The position numbers and the translations under genes are program-made. Positions 8,199 to 16,158 of a DNA stretch of 42,378 nucleotides are shown in pieces; the stretch's first letter is position 1, and every line of letters starts with the position of its first letter. Source of the DNA: Microcaldota archaeon (GTDB lineage Archaea > Micrarchaeota > Micrarchaeia > Burarchaeales > Fermentimicrarchaeaceae); assembly GCA_013425335.1 (NCBI GenBank), contig JACCLG010000024.1, forward strand, positions 1 to 42,378. The letters are read 5' to 3'. The notes under the pieces were generated by a model. It ran no database searches, was not told the origin of the DNA, and was given only the letters and a program-made list of their open reading frames with translations.

Positions 8199-8924
8199 TT
8201 ATTTCGGTGGAGGAAGTATCCCTTCAATCATCCTGTTTGCCTTCCTGTACGCCTCAATTGTTCCTATATCCAGCCAGTACCTGAGGTTGTAAGCCAAGCC
8301 CGCCAGCTCACCTTCCTGAACAAGCTTGGGGAAGAGTGAACTCTCCATCTTGACTTTGCTGTAAGGTATTCTGCTTATCACTTCAGGCTCTATCACATAA
8401 TAACCGGCATTTGCAAGGTTTGATGGCGCTTTGCCCCTTTGAGGCTTTTCAATGAACTCACTTACAATGCCTCTTTCCAATTTTGCAACTCCGAACCTAC
8501 TCACTTCATCCCAAGGAACCTTGAAAAGCGCGACGGTTGCACTCTTTCCCATTTTCCTGTGGAATTTCACAAGCCTATCAATGTTAATTCTCGTCACATT
8601 ATCCCCGTATGCCACAACAACTGGCTCCCTTATTCCTTTCTCAACAGATATCACCTTGATGTCGCCTGCAGTTTCCCAGCAGAGCGTGCTGACAGTTTCT
8701 ATGACAACATCATCCCTCGGAGTGTGGGCCAGGTAGCTGCTTATCATGTTCTGCATGTGCGACACTCCCACATATATTGTGTCTATCTCCTTGCAGGTCA
8801 GCAAATTATCTATAACAAAATCAATAACAGGCTTGCCACCTACTGGAAGAAGCGGTTTTGGTATGCCGTATGTCAGCGGTCTAAGTCTAATTCCCTTCCC
8901 TGCAGCAAGTATAATTGCTTTCAA
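8199..8924 (-). CDS. Sugar-1-phosphate nucleotidyltransferase
   Basis: This 241-residue NDP-sugar pyrophosphorylase starts KAIILAAGKGIRLRPLTYG, the G-x-G-x-R nucleotide-binding signature. It then has PKPLLPVGGKPVIDFVIDNL and VEFIEKP-like SEFIEKPQRG. It would make an NDP-sugar such as UDP-glucose or dTDP-glucose from sugar-1-phosphate and NTP; Haloferax AglF is a functional analogue. The start codon is TTG at 8924-8922 and overlaps the TGA stop of the upstream epimerase (TTGA), so the genes are translationally coupled. It is third in an operon after a UDP-glucose dehydrogenase and an epimerase, consistent with supplying their substrate. Confidence 0.87.
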   Translation of the reverse strand: MKAIILAAGKGIRLRPLTYGIPKPLLPVGGKPVIDFVIDNLLTCKEIDTIYVGVSHMQNMISSYLAHTPRDDVVIETVSTLCWETAGDIKVISVEKGIREPVVVAYGDNVTRINIDRLVKFHRKMGKSATVALFKVPWDEVSRFGVAKLERGIVSEFIEKPQRGKAPSNLANAGYYVIEPEVISRIPYSKVKMESSLFPKLVQEGELAGLAYNLRYWLDIGTIEAYRKANRMIEGILPPPK

Positions 8925-9901
8925 TCTACCACCTTCCTATACCAGGCAACAGTCCGCTCAAGCCCTTCCTCCAAATTCACCTTGGGCTCCCAGCCGAGCA
9001 GCTTTTTCGCCTTGCTTATTGCGGGCACCCTTCTCCGTATATCCTCATAGCTTTTCCCATAAAAGCTCTCGTAGGGGATGAACTGCGGCTTCATGCCTTT
9101 TCCGCACGCGCGGATTATCATCTCCGCAAGACTGAGTATTGTTGTTTCAGCATCCGTCCCTATATTTATTACCTCGCCAACAGCCTTCTTCTCCTCCATG
9201 GCACGCAGCGTGCCTCCAACTGTATCGCTTATGTAGGTAAAGCACCTTGTCTGCTTCCCATCGCCGTGCACCTGCGGCGGCTTGTTCCTCAAAATTCTGT
9301 TTATGAATATTGGTATCACTCCGCTATACTCGCTTCCATCGGCTCTCGGGCCGTAAGAGTTGAAGTAGCGCAGTATGACAACAGGAAGTGCATATCTTTT
9401 GTAATAGCCGAAGCACAGGTGTTCATCAAATGCCTTGCTCGTGCTGTAGCACCATCTGTCTATTGCTGTGGGGCCGAGCAGCCTGTCCCCGTCCTCGCTC
9501 AGCGGCAGCTCCCCGCTCTTTCCGTACACTTCGCTTGTTGATGCGAAAACCACTTTTGCATCTATCCTCCTAGCAACCTCCAGCACGTTCTCCATTCCGC
9601 TTGAGTTCACCAGCAGGACTTTCAGCGGGTTTTCAACATAATGCTTAACCCCAACAACAGCGGCTTCATGCACTATCATATCGCATTTTCCGGCGGCTTT
9701 CTTCACAGTTTCAAAATCCGCAGCATTCCCCTTTATGAATTTGAACCCCTTTTTCTTCATGTTGTGCTTTATGTTGGCAATCTTCCCAGTGCTCAGGTTA
9801 TCCAGAACAGTCACCCTGTTACCCTCAACGAGAGAATCAACTAGGTGTGAGCCGATGTAGCCTGCTCCGCCAGTTACAAGTATGTCCCTGCCTTTTATCA
9901 T
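8921..9901 (-). CDS. NAD-dependent sugar epimerase (UDP-glucose 4-epimerase / UDP-glucuronate decarboxylase type)
   Basis: This extended SDR of about 326 residues has ILVTGGAGYIGSHLVDSL at the N-terminus, the ASTSEVYG strand and catalytic YSTSK in WCYSTSKAFDEH. The middle region reads LRYFNSYGPRADGSEYSGVI, as in GalE-like epimerases and UDP-glucuronate decarboxylases. The track starts at 9961, but ATG 9901 overlaps the TGA of the UDP-glucose dehydrogenase (ATGA) and begins just before the Rossmann strand. It sits between that dehydrogenase and a nucleotidyltransferase, so UDP-glucose or UDP-glucuronate is the likely substrate. Confidence 0.85.
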   Translation of the reverse strand: MIKGRDILVTGGAGYIGSHLVDSLVEGNRVTVLDNLSTGKIANIKHNMKKKGFKFIKGNAADFETVKKAAGKCDMIVHEAAVVGVKHYVENPLKVLLVNSSGMENVLEVARRIDAKVVFASTSEVYGKSGELPLSEDGDRLLGPTAIDRWCYSTSKAFDEHLCFGYYKRYALPVVILRYFNSYGPRADGSEYSGVIPIFINRILRNKPPQVHGDGKQTRCFTYISDTVGGTLRAMEEKKAVGEVINIGTDAETTILSLAEMIIRACGKGMKPQFIPYESFYGKSYEDIRRRVPAISKAKKLLGWEPKVNLEEGLERTVAWYRKVVD

Positions 9902-11223
9902 TCTCCCAGCCCTATTCCCAGGTATCTGAAGCCTGCGCTCTCCAGTTTCTCTGGATTCCAAATTCTCCTTGTATCAACAATGCTCCTCCCCCTCATTTTC
10001 TTGAGCATCTCAGGTTTGATTTTTTTGAACTCATCCCATTCTGTGACAACTATGCAGCAGTCCGCTCCAGCAAGACAGTCAGCTGCGGATTCTGCGTACT
10101 CTATTGCATCTTTGAGTATTTTCTTTGCATTGTTCTCTGCAACTGGGTCATAGGCAACTACTGCTGCGCCCTCGCCCAGCAATTTCTTTATGATTCTCAC
10201 AGAAGGAGCCTCCCTCATGTCGTCTGTGTTTGGCTTGAAGGAGAGCCCCAGAATCGCAATCCTCTTTCCCCGCAGCCCCCCAAGGCTTCTTCTTGCCAAA
10301 TCCACAACATGGAGAGCCTGCTCCTCATTGACTGTCATAACTGTCTGGAGTATCTTCGGCTCGTACCCCAGCTCCCTTGAGAAGCTCAGTATTGCGTTGA
10401 CATCCTTTGGGAAGCAGCTTCCCCCAAATCCCGGCCCTGCCTCAAGGAAAAGCGGCCCCACCCTCCTGTCGAGCCCCACCCCTCTTGCGACCTCATAGAC
10501 GTCAACACCATTCAGCTTCTCGCATATGTTGGCAATCTCGTTTATGAATGAAACCTTTGTTGCCAGTATGGAGTTGCTCACATACTTCACCATCTCAGCC
10601 GAAACGGTATTCATCCTCAGAATCGGAACTTTCTTCCTCCCATAAAACTTCTTGAAAAGCTTCTCCAGGACATTTCCTGCCTTCTTATCGTGCTCCCCAA
10701 TTACCACCCTGTCTGGGTTGAACGTGTCGTAGACAGCATTACCCTGCCTCAGGAATTCAGGGCACATGCACATACCGAAATCCCTGCCGGCCGTTTTTCC
10801 CGAGAGCTTCTCAATGATTTCCTTAACCCTGTTTGCAGTGCCTGGAACAACGGTGCTTCTCACAACTACAGTGTGATAGCTTTTCTTCTTCCTCAGGCTC
10901 CTCCCAATCTCCTCGGCAACAGCATAGATAAAGCTGAGGTCAATGGAACCGTCAGCGGCGCTGGGGGTGCCGACGCATATAAATGTCACCTCAGAATTCA
11001 GAATTGCCTCAGCCCTTGTGTTTGTGGCTTTCAGGGCGCCAGACTTTACAGCGTTCCTGAGCAACCCCCCCAGCTCAGGCTCAAAGAACGGAGCTTTCGC
11101 CTCATTTATCATCTTTATCTTTTTGGGGTCATTGGTGGATATCAGCACCTTGAAACCACCGTTTGCAAAGCACGCTGCCGCAACAAGCCCCACATACCCT
11201 GCCCCTACTATTGAGATTCTCAT
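9898..11223 (-). CDS. ugd: UDP-glucose 6-dehydrogenase
   Basis: This enzyme oxidises UDP-glucose to UDP-glucuronate with two NAD. The 441 residues begin MRISIVGAGYVGLVAAACFA (Rossmann G-x-G-x-x-G). They include VVRSTVVPGT and TKVSFINEIANICE, then the catalytic-cysteine motif GPGFGGSCFPKDV, then the C-terminal UDP-binding half with LGLSFKPNTDDMREAP. Its length is normal for the family. ATG 11223 is preceded by an AGGT-type ribosome site; the track's extra codon is TTG. It leads a coupled three-gene operon (dehydrogenase, epimerase, nucleotidyltransferase). UDP-glucuronate is a common sugar donor in archaeal N-glycans; AglM is the Haloferax counterpart. UDP-ManNAc dehydrogenase is the main alternative. 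Confidence 0.92.
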   Translation of the reverse strand: MRISIVGAGYVGLVAAACFANGGFKVLISTNDPKKIKMINEAKAPFFEPELGGLLRNAVKSGALKATNTRAEAILNSEVTFICVGTPSAADGSIDLSFIYAVAEEIGRSLRKKKSYHTVVVRSTVVPGTANRVKEIIEKLSGKTAGRDFGMCMCPEFLRQGNAVYDTFNPDRVVIGEHDKKAGNVLEKLFKKFYGRKKVPILRMNTVSAEMVKYVSNSILATKVSFINEIANICEKLNGVDVYEVARGVGLDRRVGPLFLEAGPGFGGSCFPKDVNAILSFSRELGYEPKILQTVMTVNEEQALHVVDLARRSLGGLRGKRIAILGLSFKPNTDDMREAPSVRIIKKLLGEGAAVVAYDPVAENNAKKILKDAIEYAESAADCLAGADCCIVVTEWDEFKKIKPEMLKKMRGRSIVDTRRIWNPEKLESAGFRYLGIGLGE

Positions 11224-11226
11224 CAA

Positions 11227-11277
11227 ACCTATTATTTAGGGAAAATAAATTAAATACTACCTGCCAAAAGGAGAAGC
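11227..11277. promoter_or_regulatory. Divergent promoter region ugd / epimerase
   Basis: This 51-base AT-rich spacer separates two divergent sugar-nucleotide genes. AAATTAAATA elements fit TATA boxes on both strands, and AAGGAG lies five bases before the plus-strand ATG. The two genes probably share this control region. Confidence 0.45.
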
Positions 11278-12225
11278 ATGATACTAATAACAGGCGGAAC
11301 CGGCTTTATAGGGAGCAACCTCGCAAACTATTTTGTTTCAAGAGGACATGATGTGACTGTTTTTGACAACCTCTCGTCAGGGAGAATTGAGAATATAACC
11401 CCTCATCTCAGCCTAAGAAACTTCAATTTTGTAAAAGGCGATATCCGTGACAAGGAGTTCATCAACTCCTCCATGAAAGGTGTTGAGGAGGTATACCACC
11501 TGGCAGCGGACCCCAGCGTCAAGGACAGTGCAACAAACCCCGAGGGCAGCTTTAGAATAAATGTGGATGGAACGTTTAACGTCCTTGAGGCAGCAAGGAA
11601 AAACGACGTCAAGAAAATCGTCTTCACCTCCAGCTCCACTGTTTACGGAGAAACTAAGGTGCTGCCAACCCCAGAAGACCATCCGGAAATTCCCATAAGC
11701 AACTATGCAGCTTCAAAGGTTGCAGACGAGGTATACATCTCATCATATGCCTACACCTATGGAATAAAGGGGGTAGTTCTAAGGCTTGCGAACATTTTTG
11801 GACCTCCTTCAACCCACGGAGTGATGTATGACTTCTACAAGAAGCTTCAGGCAAACCCCAAAAAGCTTGAAATTCTCGGCGACGGCAAGCAGAGCAAATC
11901 CTACCTATATATTTCTGACTGCATAGATGCAATAGCGCTGGCCTCAAGGAAGCAGAAAAAAGTTTACGACTACTTCAACGTGGGGAGCACAGAGATGACC
12001 ACTGTCAATGAGGTTGCAAAGAGCATGTGCTCCGTGCTCGGCGTACGGCCTAAATTTGTATACACTGGCGGGAAGAGGGGCTGGACCGGCGATGTGGTGA
12101 AGATGCTGCTCAGCTCCAAGAAGATAGAGAAGCTGGGCTGGAAGAAAAAGGTCAGCATGAGGGAAGGGGTAAAGCGTTATATTGAATGGCTTAACAAGGT
12201 GAGCGGGAAATTCCACACGCTTTAG
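11278..12225 (+). CDS. NAD-dependent epimerase/dehydratase (GalE-like) with repeat-derived C-terminus
   Basis: This 315-residue extended SDR has MILITGGTGFIGSNLANYF, the GDIRD acidic loop, TSSSTVYG and catalytic YAASK near residue 142, followed by LRLANIFGP. This is the UDP-sugar 4-epimerase pattern. An AAGGAG ribosome site precedes the ATG. The last ten residues (NKVSGKFHTL) and the TAG stop are encoded by a 53-base hairpin repeat found at two other places in the window, so the native C-terminus appears to have been replaced. The substrate is likely a UDP-hexose for the adjacent glycan locus. It converges with aglB, whose stop codon lies in the same repeat. Confidence 0.86.
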   Translation: MILITGGTGFIGSNLANYFVSRGHDVTVFDNLSSGRIENITPHLSLRNFNFVKGDIRDKEFINSSMKGVEEVYHLAADPSVKDSATNPEGSFRINVDGTFNVLEAARKNDVKKIVFTSSSTVYGETKVLPTPEDHPEIPISNYAASKVADEVYISSYAYTYGIKGVVLRLANIFGPPSTHGVMYDFYKKLQANPKKLEILGDGKQSKSYLYISDCIDAIALASRKQKKVYDYFNVGSTEMTTVNEVAKSMCSVLGVRPKFVYTGGKRGWTGDVVKMLLSSKKIEKLGWKKKVSMREGVKRYIEWLNKVSGKFHTL

Positions 12226-12243
12226 GGGTGGGAGCATGTCACT
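12191..12243 (+). repeat. Hairpin repeat copy 1, IS200/IS605 right-end-like
   Basis: This copy begins TTAACAAGGTGAGCGGGAAA and continues as an imperfect hairpin (CCAC-A-CGC-TTTA-GGG-GTGG) ending GGGAGCATGTCACT. It matches copy 2 at 49 of 53 positions. The form (GAGCGGGAA, then a hairpin with a CTTTAG loop, then GTCA) is like the right end of IS200/IS605-family elements and the 3' end of their omega RNA. No transposase or TnpB gene adjoins it. It spans the stop codons of both convergent genes. Confidence 0.7.
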
Positions 12244-14875
12244 CCTTTATCTTGAATATCCTGACCAAGCCTGATGCATTATTGGCTGGGTAGACCTGCT
12301 CGAATCCGTCAAGCTGGCCGAGTATGAACCCCTGGTAGAAAGTTGAATCATACATCTTGCCCTTTCTGTCATCCCAGCCACTTGTACCATCTGGCCATAC
12401 ATCTTTCGTGTACAGCATGGTATAAATATCATAGTACCTGCCGCTGATATACTGGGTGCCGCTGAAGGACGGGAATCCTTTGTTCCTCCTGCTCATGTTG
12501 CTCTCGTAGACAACATCGGCTATCTTCCTGTTTGCACCCTGCGTATCGAACAGCACGCAGTAAGAGTAATTCGAGCGCGTGTATGCCTTCACATATGGAT
12601 TAGCCGGGTCTGACGGCTGGCAGATGTCATTCACCGATATATCCCGCGGAATGTAGATTGTTTCAAACTGGTGGTCAATCTCACATCCCGATGTGCCGAG
12701 CTGATACATGTTGCCCAGCCTCTTGCCCTCGCTGAATGCGAAATCCATGTTTGTCTCATTGTTGTAAACACATGAGAGGAAGTCCAGAGCACCCCATTTG
12801 CTGATCAGATCCTGGTCAAATAAAACATATTTTGCATTATGCGCTATCATGTACTCCTTCAATGCCTGCGGAGTGTTTGAAACGAACTTATCAGCAACCT
12901 CCAGGTCCATGTCACCGTACAGATGGTCATTCCTTGTGACGCACTTCTTCTGCCCGAAATAGTTTATCCAGTGCCCGTAATCCCACCATGAAATCACTCT
13001 GTCATCTTCAGCAACATTATTCTTTATCCATTCCATGGGGTCTCTCCAGTACTGCGGTATCCTGGAGCAGAACAGGTAGGATGCTATTAATTTGCCATCG
13101 TTTGCAAGAAGATTGCAATCCCTTCCCATCTCTGTCGATGCATTTGCGAGCTGATACTTGGGGTCAAGCGTCCCGCCAACAACATCCACCACAGGCCCTC
13201 CTAAGCGAATGGTGCTGCTGGGGTATACGAAGCACTCGGAGGCAAGCACAATCAGCGCAACTACGAAAACCCCCCAAGCCGCCTCATTCCCAAACTCCTT
13301 CTTAAGGAAGTTCTTCAGCACCTTGTCCAGCTCCCCAAAAAACAGCGTGACTGCAACGGCAACCATGAATGAGACGTGAAGCAGATACTTGCTCTTGCTG
13401 AACCCCACATAGCAGATTGGGAATATCATTATGCCAAACAGAATACCCAGCTTAGACCCGCAGTATATGGAATATGCAATCGCAAGGAAGGCAAGTCCAA
13501 GTATCACATAGAGCACATCTTGGCTGCTGCCCAGAAACCCAATCGCACTTGCAAACTGCTGGGCAGTGGGCGTCTCCTCCGCAACTGTCATCATGAGCGC
13601 GCTGCCGGGACGCGCCACCGCAGCAGCATTCACAACATAACTCCAAACCCTCGGCCCTATTGGAACTGGAAAAGATGGAATGAATGTCACCAGAAGGATA
13701 ACCGCGCCTAGAAGCAGGTATCCTGCCAGGTAGTTTATCCTCTCATCCATGTTCTTAACCCTCTGGTCCATCAGGTAAAGGCCAATGGCAAACCCGAGAG
13801 CTACGGCAAAGCTCATTATATCGCTCGGTATCTCCCATCCTATGTAAACAGAATATAGAACATAGGCGAAAACCGTAAATGCCAGCACTATGGCGCTTGT
13901 TTTAATCAACTCCACGTTAGATTTTTTCTGCAGGTAATTAACCAGCGACTGCAGCCCTATATAACCCGCTGCAACCAGGTATACCAGCACATCCTGCTTT
14001 GACCCAAGCGTGGCAGCCATTGTAGCTATGCCGGCAAGAATCGCAAATCTTTTATCCTTCCTTGAAATTGCCAGCGCATATGCAGCATAGAAGAAAAATG
14101 CAGCAAAAATACCCCAGGGCTGCTGCTCGCTCTCCCCTGCGGCAAATTTTTCAACAATCATTGGTATTACGGCAATCAAAGCTGCACTTAACAGCCCGTA
14201 TTTCCTGCCGTATGCCTCGGAAATCAGTATATAAATCAGGAAGCATAGCAACGCTGCAACAAGAGGCGGGTAGGCTCCGGAAATGGTGGCGAGGATGTAG
14301 TTGTCAAACTGCTGGCTGCCCGTGATATAGCCGTGAATTGTATACCACTGCGCAGTTAGGTATGTTATCAAAGGTTGGTTTCGGTGCTGGTCTGGGTGTG
14401 GGAACCAGGCCAACTCGTCATGCAGAGGAACCGCCCCCTTCGTCAGGACGAACTGCGCTATCTGGTCGTAGTAATACGGATCAAACTCGTAGAATATGGG
14501 GCCGAGGCTCTGTATCCTTACCCAGAACGCAAACAGCATTATCACGAGCAGCAGCACCCAGGCTGCATCCCTTCTGTAATTGAATGACAGGCATATATCC
14601 AGGGCGCCCTCCCTGATGCACAGCAGCAAGCCGACGGCTGTGACAATGACCAGGTTTATAATGGCAAGCTGTGGCGAGTAAAGCACGCCAAATAAAGAGT
14701 ATATGAATAGTAGCAGTGGTGGGAACACCAAGCCGAGTATAAAGCCGAATGCGGCTATCGCCGGAAGAGGCAGCTTGGTCTTCTTAAGCAAAGCCAACGC
14801 TATGAGAAATCCCGGTATGAAGATTGAAAGGAAAACCGGAACAGCAGTCGTCAGGACCTCAATCTCTCCACTCAA
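12239..14875 (-). CDS. aglB: STT3/AglB-type dolichyl-phosphooligosaccharide-protein glycotransferase
   Basis: This 878-residue membrane protein is an archaeal oligosaccharyltransferase (GT66) that moves a glycan from a polyprenyl carrier to Asn in N-x-S/T sequons on the outer membrane face. The N-terminal half has about a dozen membrane helices. The first acidic motif is EFDPYYYD near residue 131. TVAEETP fits the TIXE/SVSE motif before the last helices, and the sequon-binding WWDYG is at about 630-634. At the second acidic-motif position it reads GESEQQPWG rather than the usual D-H/D-D form. The start is TTG 14875. Its TGA stop lies within the hairpin repeat at 12191-12243. It is the larger of two STT3 proteins here and adjoins sugar-nucleotide and lipid-carrier genes. 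Confidence 0.9.
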   Translation of the reverse strand: MSGEIEVLTTAVPVFLSIFIPGFLIALALLKKTKLPLPAIAAFGFILGLVFPPLLLFIYSLFGVLYSPQLAIINLVIVTAVGLLLCIREGALDICLSFNYRRDAAWVLLLVIMLFAFWVRIQSLGPIFYEFDPYYYDQIAQFVLTKGAVPLHDELAWFPHPDQHRNQPLITYLTAQWYTIHGYITGSQQFDNYILATISGAYPPLVAALLCFLIYILISEAYGRKYGLLSAALIAVIPMIVEKFAAGESEQQPWGIFAAFFFYAAYALAISRKDKRFAILAGIATMAATLGSKQDVLVYLVAAGYIGLQSLVNYLQKKSNVELIKTSAIVLAFTVFAYVLYSVYIGWEIPSDIMSFAVALGFAIGLYLMDQRVKNMDERINYLAGYLLLGAVILLVTFIPSFPVPIGPRVWSYVVNAAAVARPGSALMMTVAEETPTAQQFASAIGFLGSSQDVLYVILGLAFLAIAYSIYCGSKLGILFGIMIFPICYVGFSKSKYLLHVSFMVAVAVTLFFGELDKVLKNFLKKEFGNEAAWGVFVVALIVLASECFVYPSSTIRLGGPVVDVVGGTLDPKYQLANASTEMGRDCNLLANDGKLIASYLFCSRIPQYWRDPMEWIKNNVAEDDRVISWWDYGHWINYFGQKKCVTRNDHLYGDMDLEVADKFVSNTPQALKEYMIAHNAKYVLFDQDLISKWGALDFLSCVYNNETNMDFAFSEGKRLGNMYQLGTSGCEIDHQFETIYIPRDISVNDICQPSDPANPYVKAYTRSNYSYCVLFDTQGANRKIADVVYESNMSRRNKGFPSFSGTQYISGRYYDIYTMLYTKDVWPDGTSGWDDRKGKMYDSTFYQGFILGQLDGFEQVYPANNASGLVRIFKIKE

Positions 14876-14898
14876 ATCATCACTTTATAACTTTTAGT

Positions 14899-14906
14899 AC
14901 TATAAA
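14899..14906 (-). promoter_or_regulatory. TATA box for aglB
   Basis: On the minus strand the sequence is TTTATAGT, centred about 27 bases before the TTG start of aglB. This would give a leaderless or nearly leaderless message. Confidence 0.4.
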
Positions 14907-14914
14907 CATAAACA

Positions 14915-14922
14915 TTTAAATA
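14915..14922 (+). promoter_or_regulatory. TATA box for geranylgeranyl reductase operon
   Basis: TTTAAATA is centred 26 bases before ATG 14945, the spacing expected when transcription begins at the start codon (leaderless). The 69-base spacer also holds the aglB promoter on the other strand. Confidence 0.55.
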
Positions 14923-14944
14923 ACTAAAATTCCGAGATGCTTCA

Positions 14945-16090
14945 ATGTACGATGTCAAGGTCATAGGCGCTGGCCCTGCAGGCTGCATAGCGGCTCGTGA
15001 GGCTGCGCGAAGAAACCTCAATGTGGCGGTATTTGAAGAACATAAAGAAGTGGGAGCGCGCCTGAAATGCTCCGGCCTGCTCTCAAAGACTGGCTTGGAC
15101 AGCCTCGGCGTTGATTACAAGAAGTCAGTAATGAACAAAATATACGGAACAAGGATATACTCCCCTGCTCTGGATGAGATGAGCATAGTATGCAGGGACG
15201 TTAAGGCATTCATCATAGACAGAAAGGAGTTCGACTCTGCATGCGCGGATGAGGCCGAGAGTCTCGGAGCAAAAATTCTGCTTGGGAGGAGGGCTTCAAG
15301 AAAAGACTTGGGCTCAAAACTCGTAATAGGCGCAGACGGCGCGCTCTCCCAGGTTGCGGCATGGTTCGATTTTCCCAAAGTGAATGAATTTGCATTCTGT
15401 TGCCAGGCGGATTTCAGCAATGCCCATATTCAGGATGCCGGTGTGGTTGATGTGTTCCTCTCCAATACTCTCTTTCCAGGCTTTTTTGGCTGGTGCATCC
15501 CGCTGAATGAGTCCGAAGCCAGAGTCGGGCTCGGAGTCTTCAGGGATATCAGAAGGAGCTACAGCCTCCCTGCAAGGCACTACTTCAATAATTTTGTAAA
15601 GAAGCATCCAGTTGTTTCAAAGATTCTTAAGAAATCAAAGCTTAGAAATGAGCTCAACGCTGTCATCCCGCTCTCTCCCAGGGAGGAAACCGCCAGGAGT
15701 GGAGTTATCCTTGTTGGAGATGCAGCTGGGCAGGTTAAAGCAACTACTGGTGGCGGCATCGTCTTTGGTGGGAACTGCGCAAAAATAGCAGGCAGGCTGG
15801 CGCCAGGCATCGTAAGGGGAGCGGATACAAGCACGTATGAAAAAACATGGAGGAGCAAATTCGGGAAGGACCTTATGCTTCACAAGAGAATCAGAGGCGT
15901 ATACAACTCCCTTGGCGATGGGCAGATAGAGAGGTACTTCAAATTTGCCAAGAGGGCTGGGGCTGAGAAGTTTCTTGCGGAGCATGGCGATATGGACAGC
16001 CCGGTTGCAATGCTGAATTCTGCAGCTGCACTGCCGCTCAAAGGCCTGTTCAGAACATTCGGCAGCATTGTACCCCGCAAGCTCTTGTGA
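14945..16090 (+). CDS. Geranylgeranyl reductase family FAD-dependent oxidoreductase
   Basis: This 381-residue flavoprotein belongs to the digeranylgeranylglycerophospholipid/geranylgeranyl reductase family, which saturates isoprenoid chains of archaeal lipids and dolichol carriers. It shows the FAD Rossmann motif VIGAGPAGCIAAREAARR at residues 6-23, KCSGLLSKTG (the P-x-x-Y/W-x-W-like substrate region is less clear) and the second FAD motif LVGDAAGQVKATTGGGI near residue 257. It is the first gene of an operon with the cis-prenyltransferase and DUF192 genes. The placement beside uppS and aglB suggests a role in making or saturating the glycan lipid carrier as well as membrane lipids. Confidence 0.87.
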   Translation: MYDVKVIGAGPAGCIAAREAARRNLNVAVFEEHKEVGARLKCSGLLSKTGLDSLGVDYKKSVMNKIYGTRIYSPALDEMSIVCRDVKAFIIDRKEFDSACADEAESLGAKILLGRRASRKDLGSKLVIGADGALSQVAAWFDFPKVNEFAFCCQADFSNAHIQDAGVVDVFLSNTLFPGFFGWCIPLNESEARVGLGVFRDIRRSYSLPARHYFNNFVKKHPVVSKILKKSKLRNELNAVIPLSPREETARSGVILVGDAAGQVKATTGGGIVFGGNCAKIAGRLAPGIVRGADTSTYEKTWRSKFGKDLMLHKRIRGVYNSLGDGQIERYFKFAKRAGAEKFLAEHGDMDSPVAMLNSAAALPLKGLFRTFGSIVPRKLL

Positions 16091-16129
16091 AAAATAGGCA
16101 TCGTCCACCTAGGCAGCCACCGCAACAGA

Positions 16130-16137
16130 TTTATAAA
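16130..16137 (+). promoter_or_regulatory. Internal TATA box for uppS
   Basis: TTTATAAA is centred about 26 bases before GTG 16159, inside the frame that the ORF track assigns to uppS. This supports transcription starting at GTG 16159 and a shorter protein. Confidence 0.5.
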
Positions 16138-16158
16138 TTCAATACGGATATTACTTAC

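Noticed and set aside
8915-9541. 208-residue plus-strand ORF
   Set aside because: It is antisense to the epimerase gene and shows no family motif.
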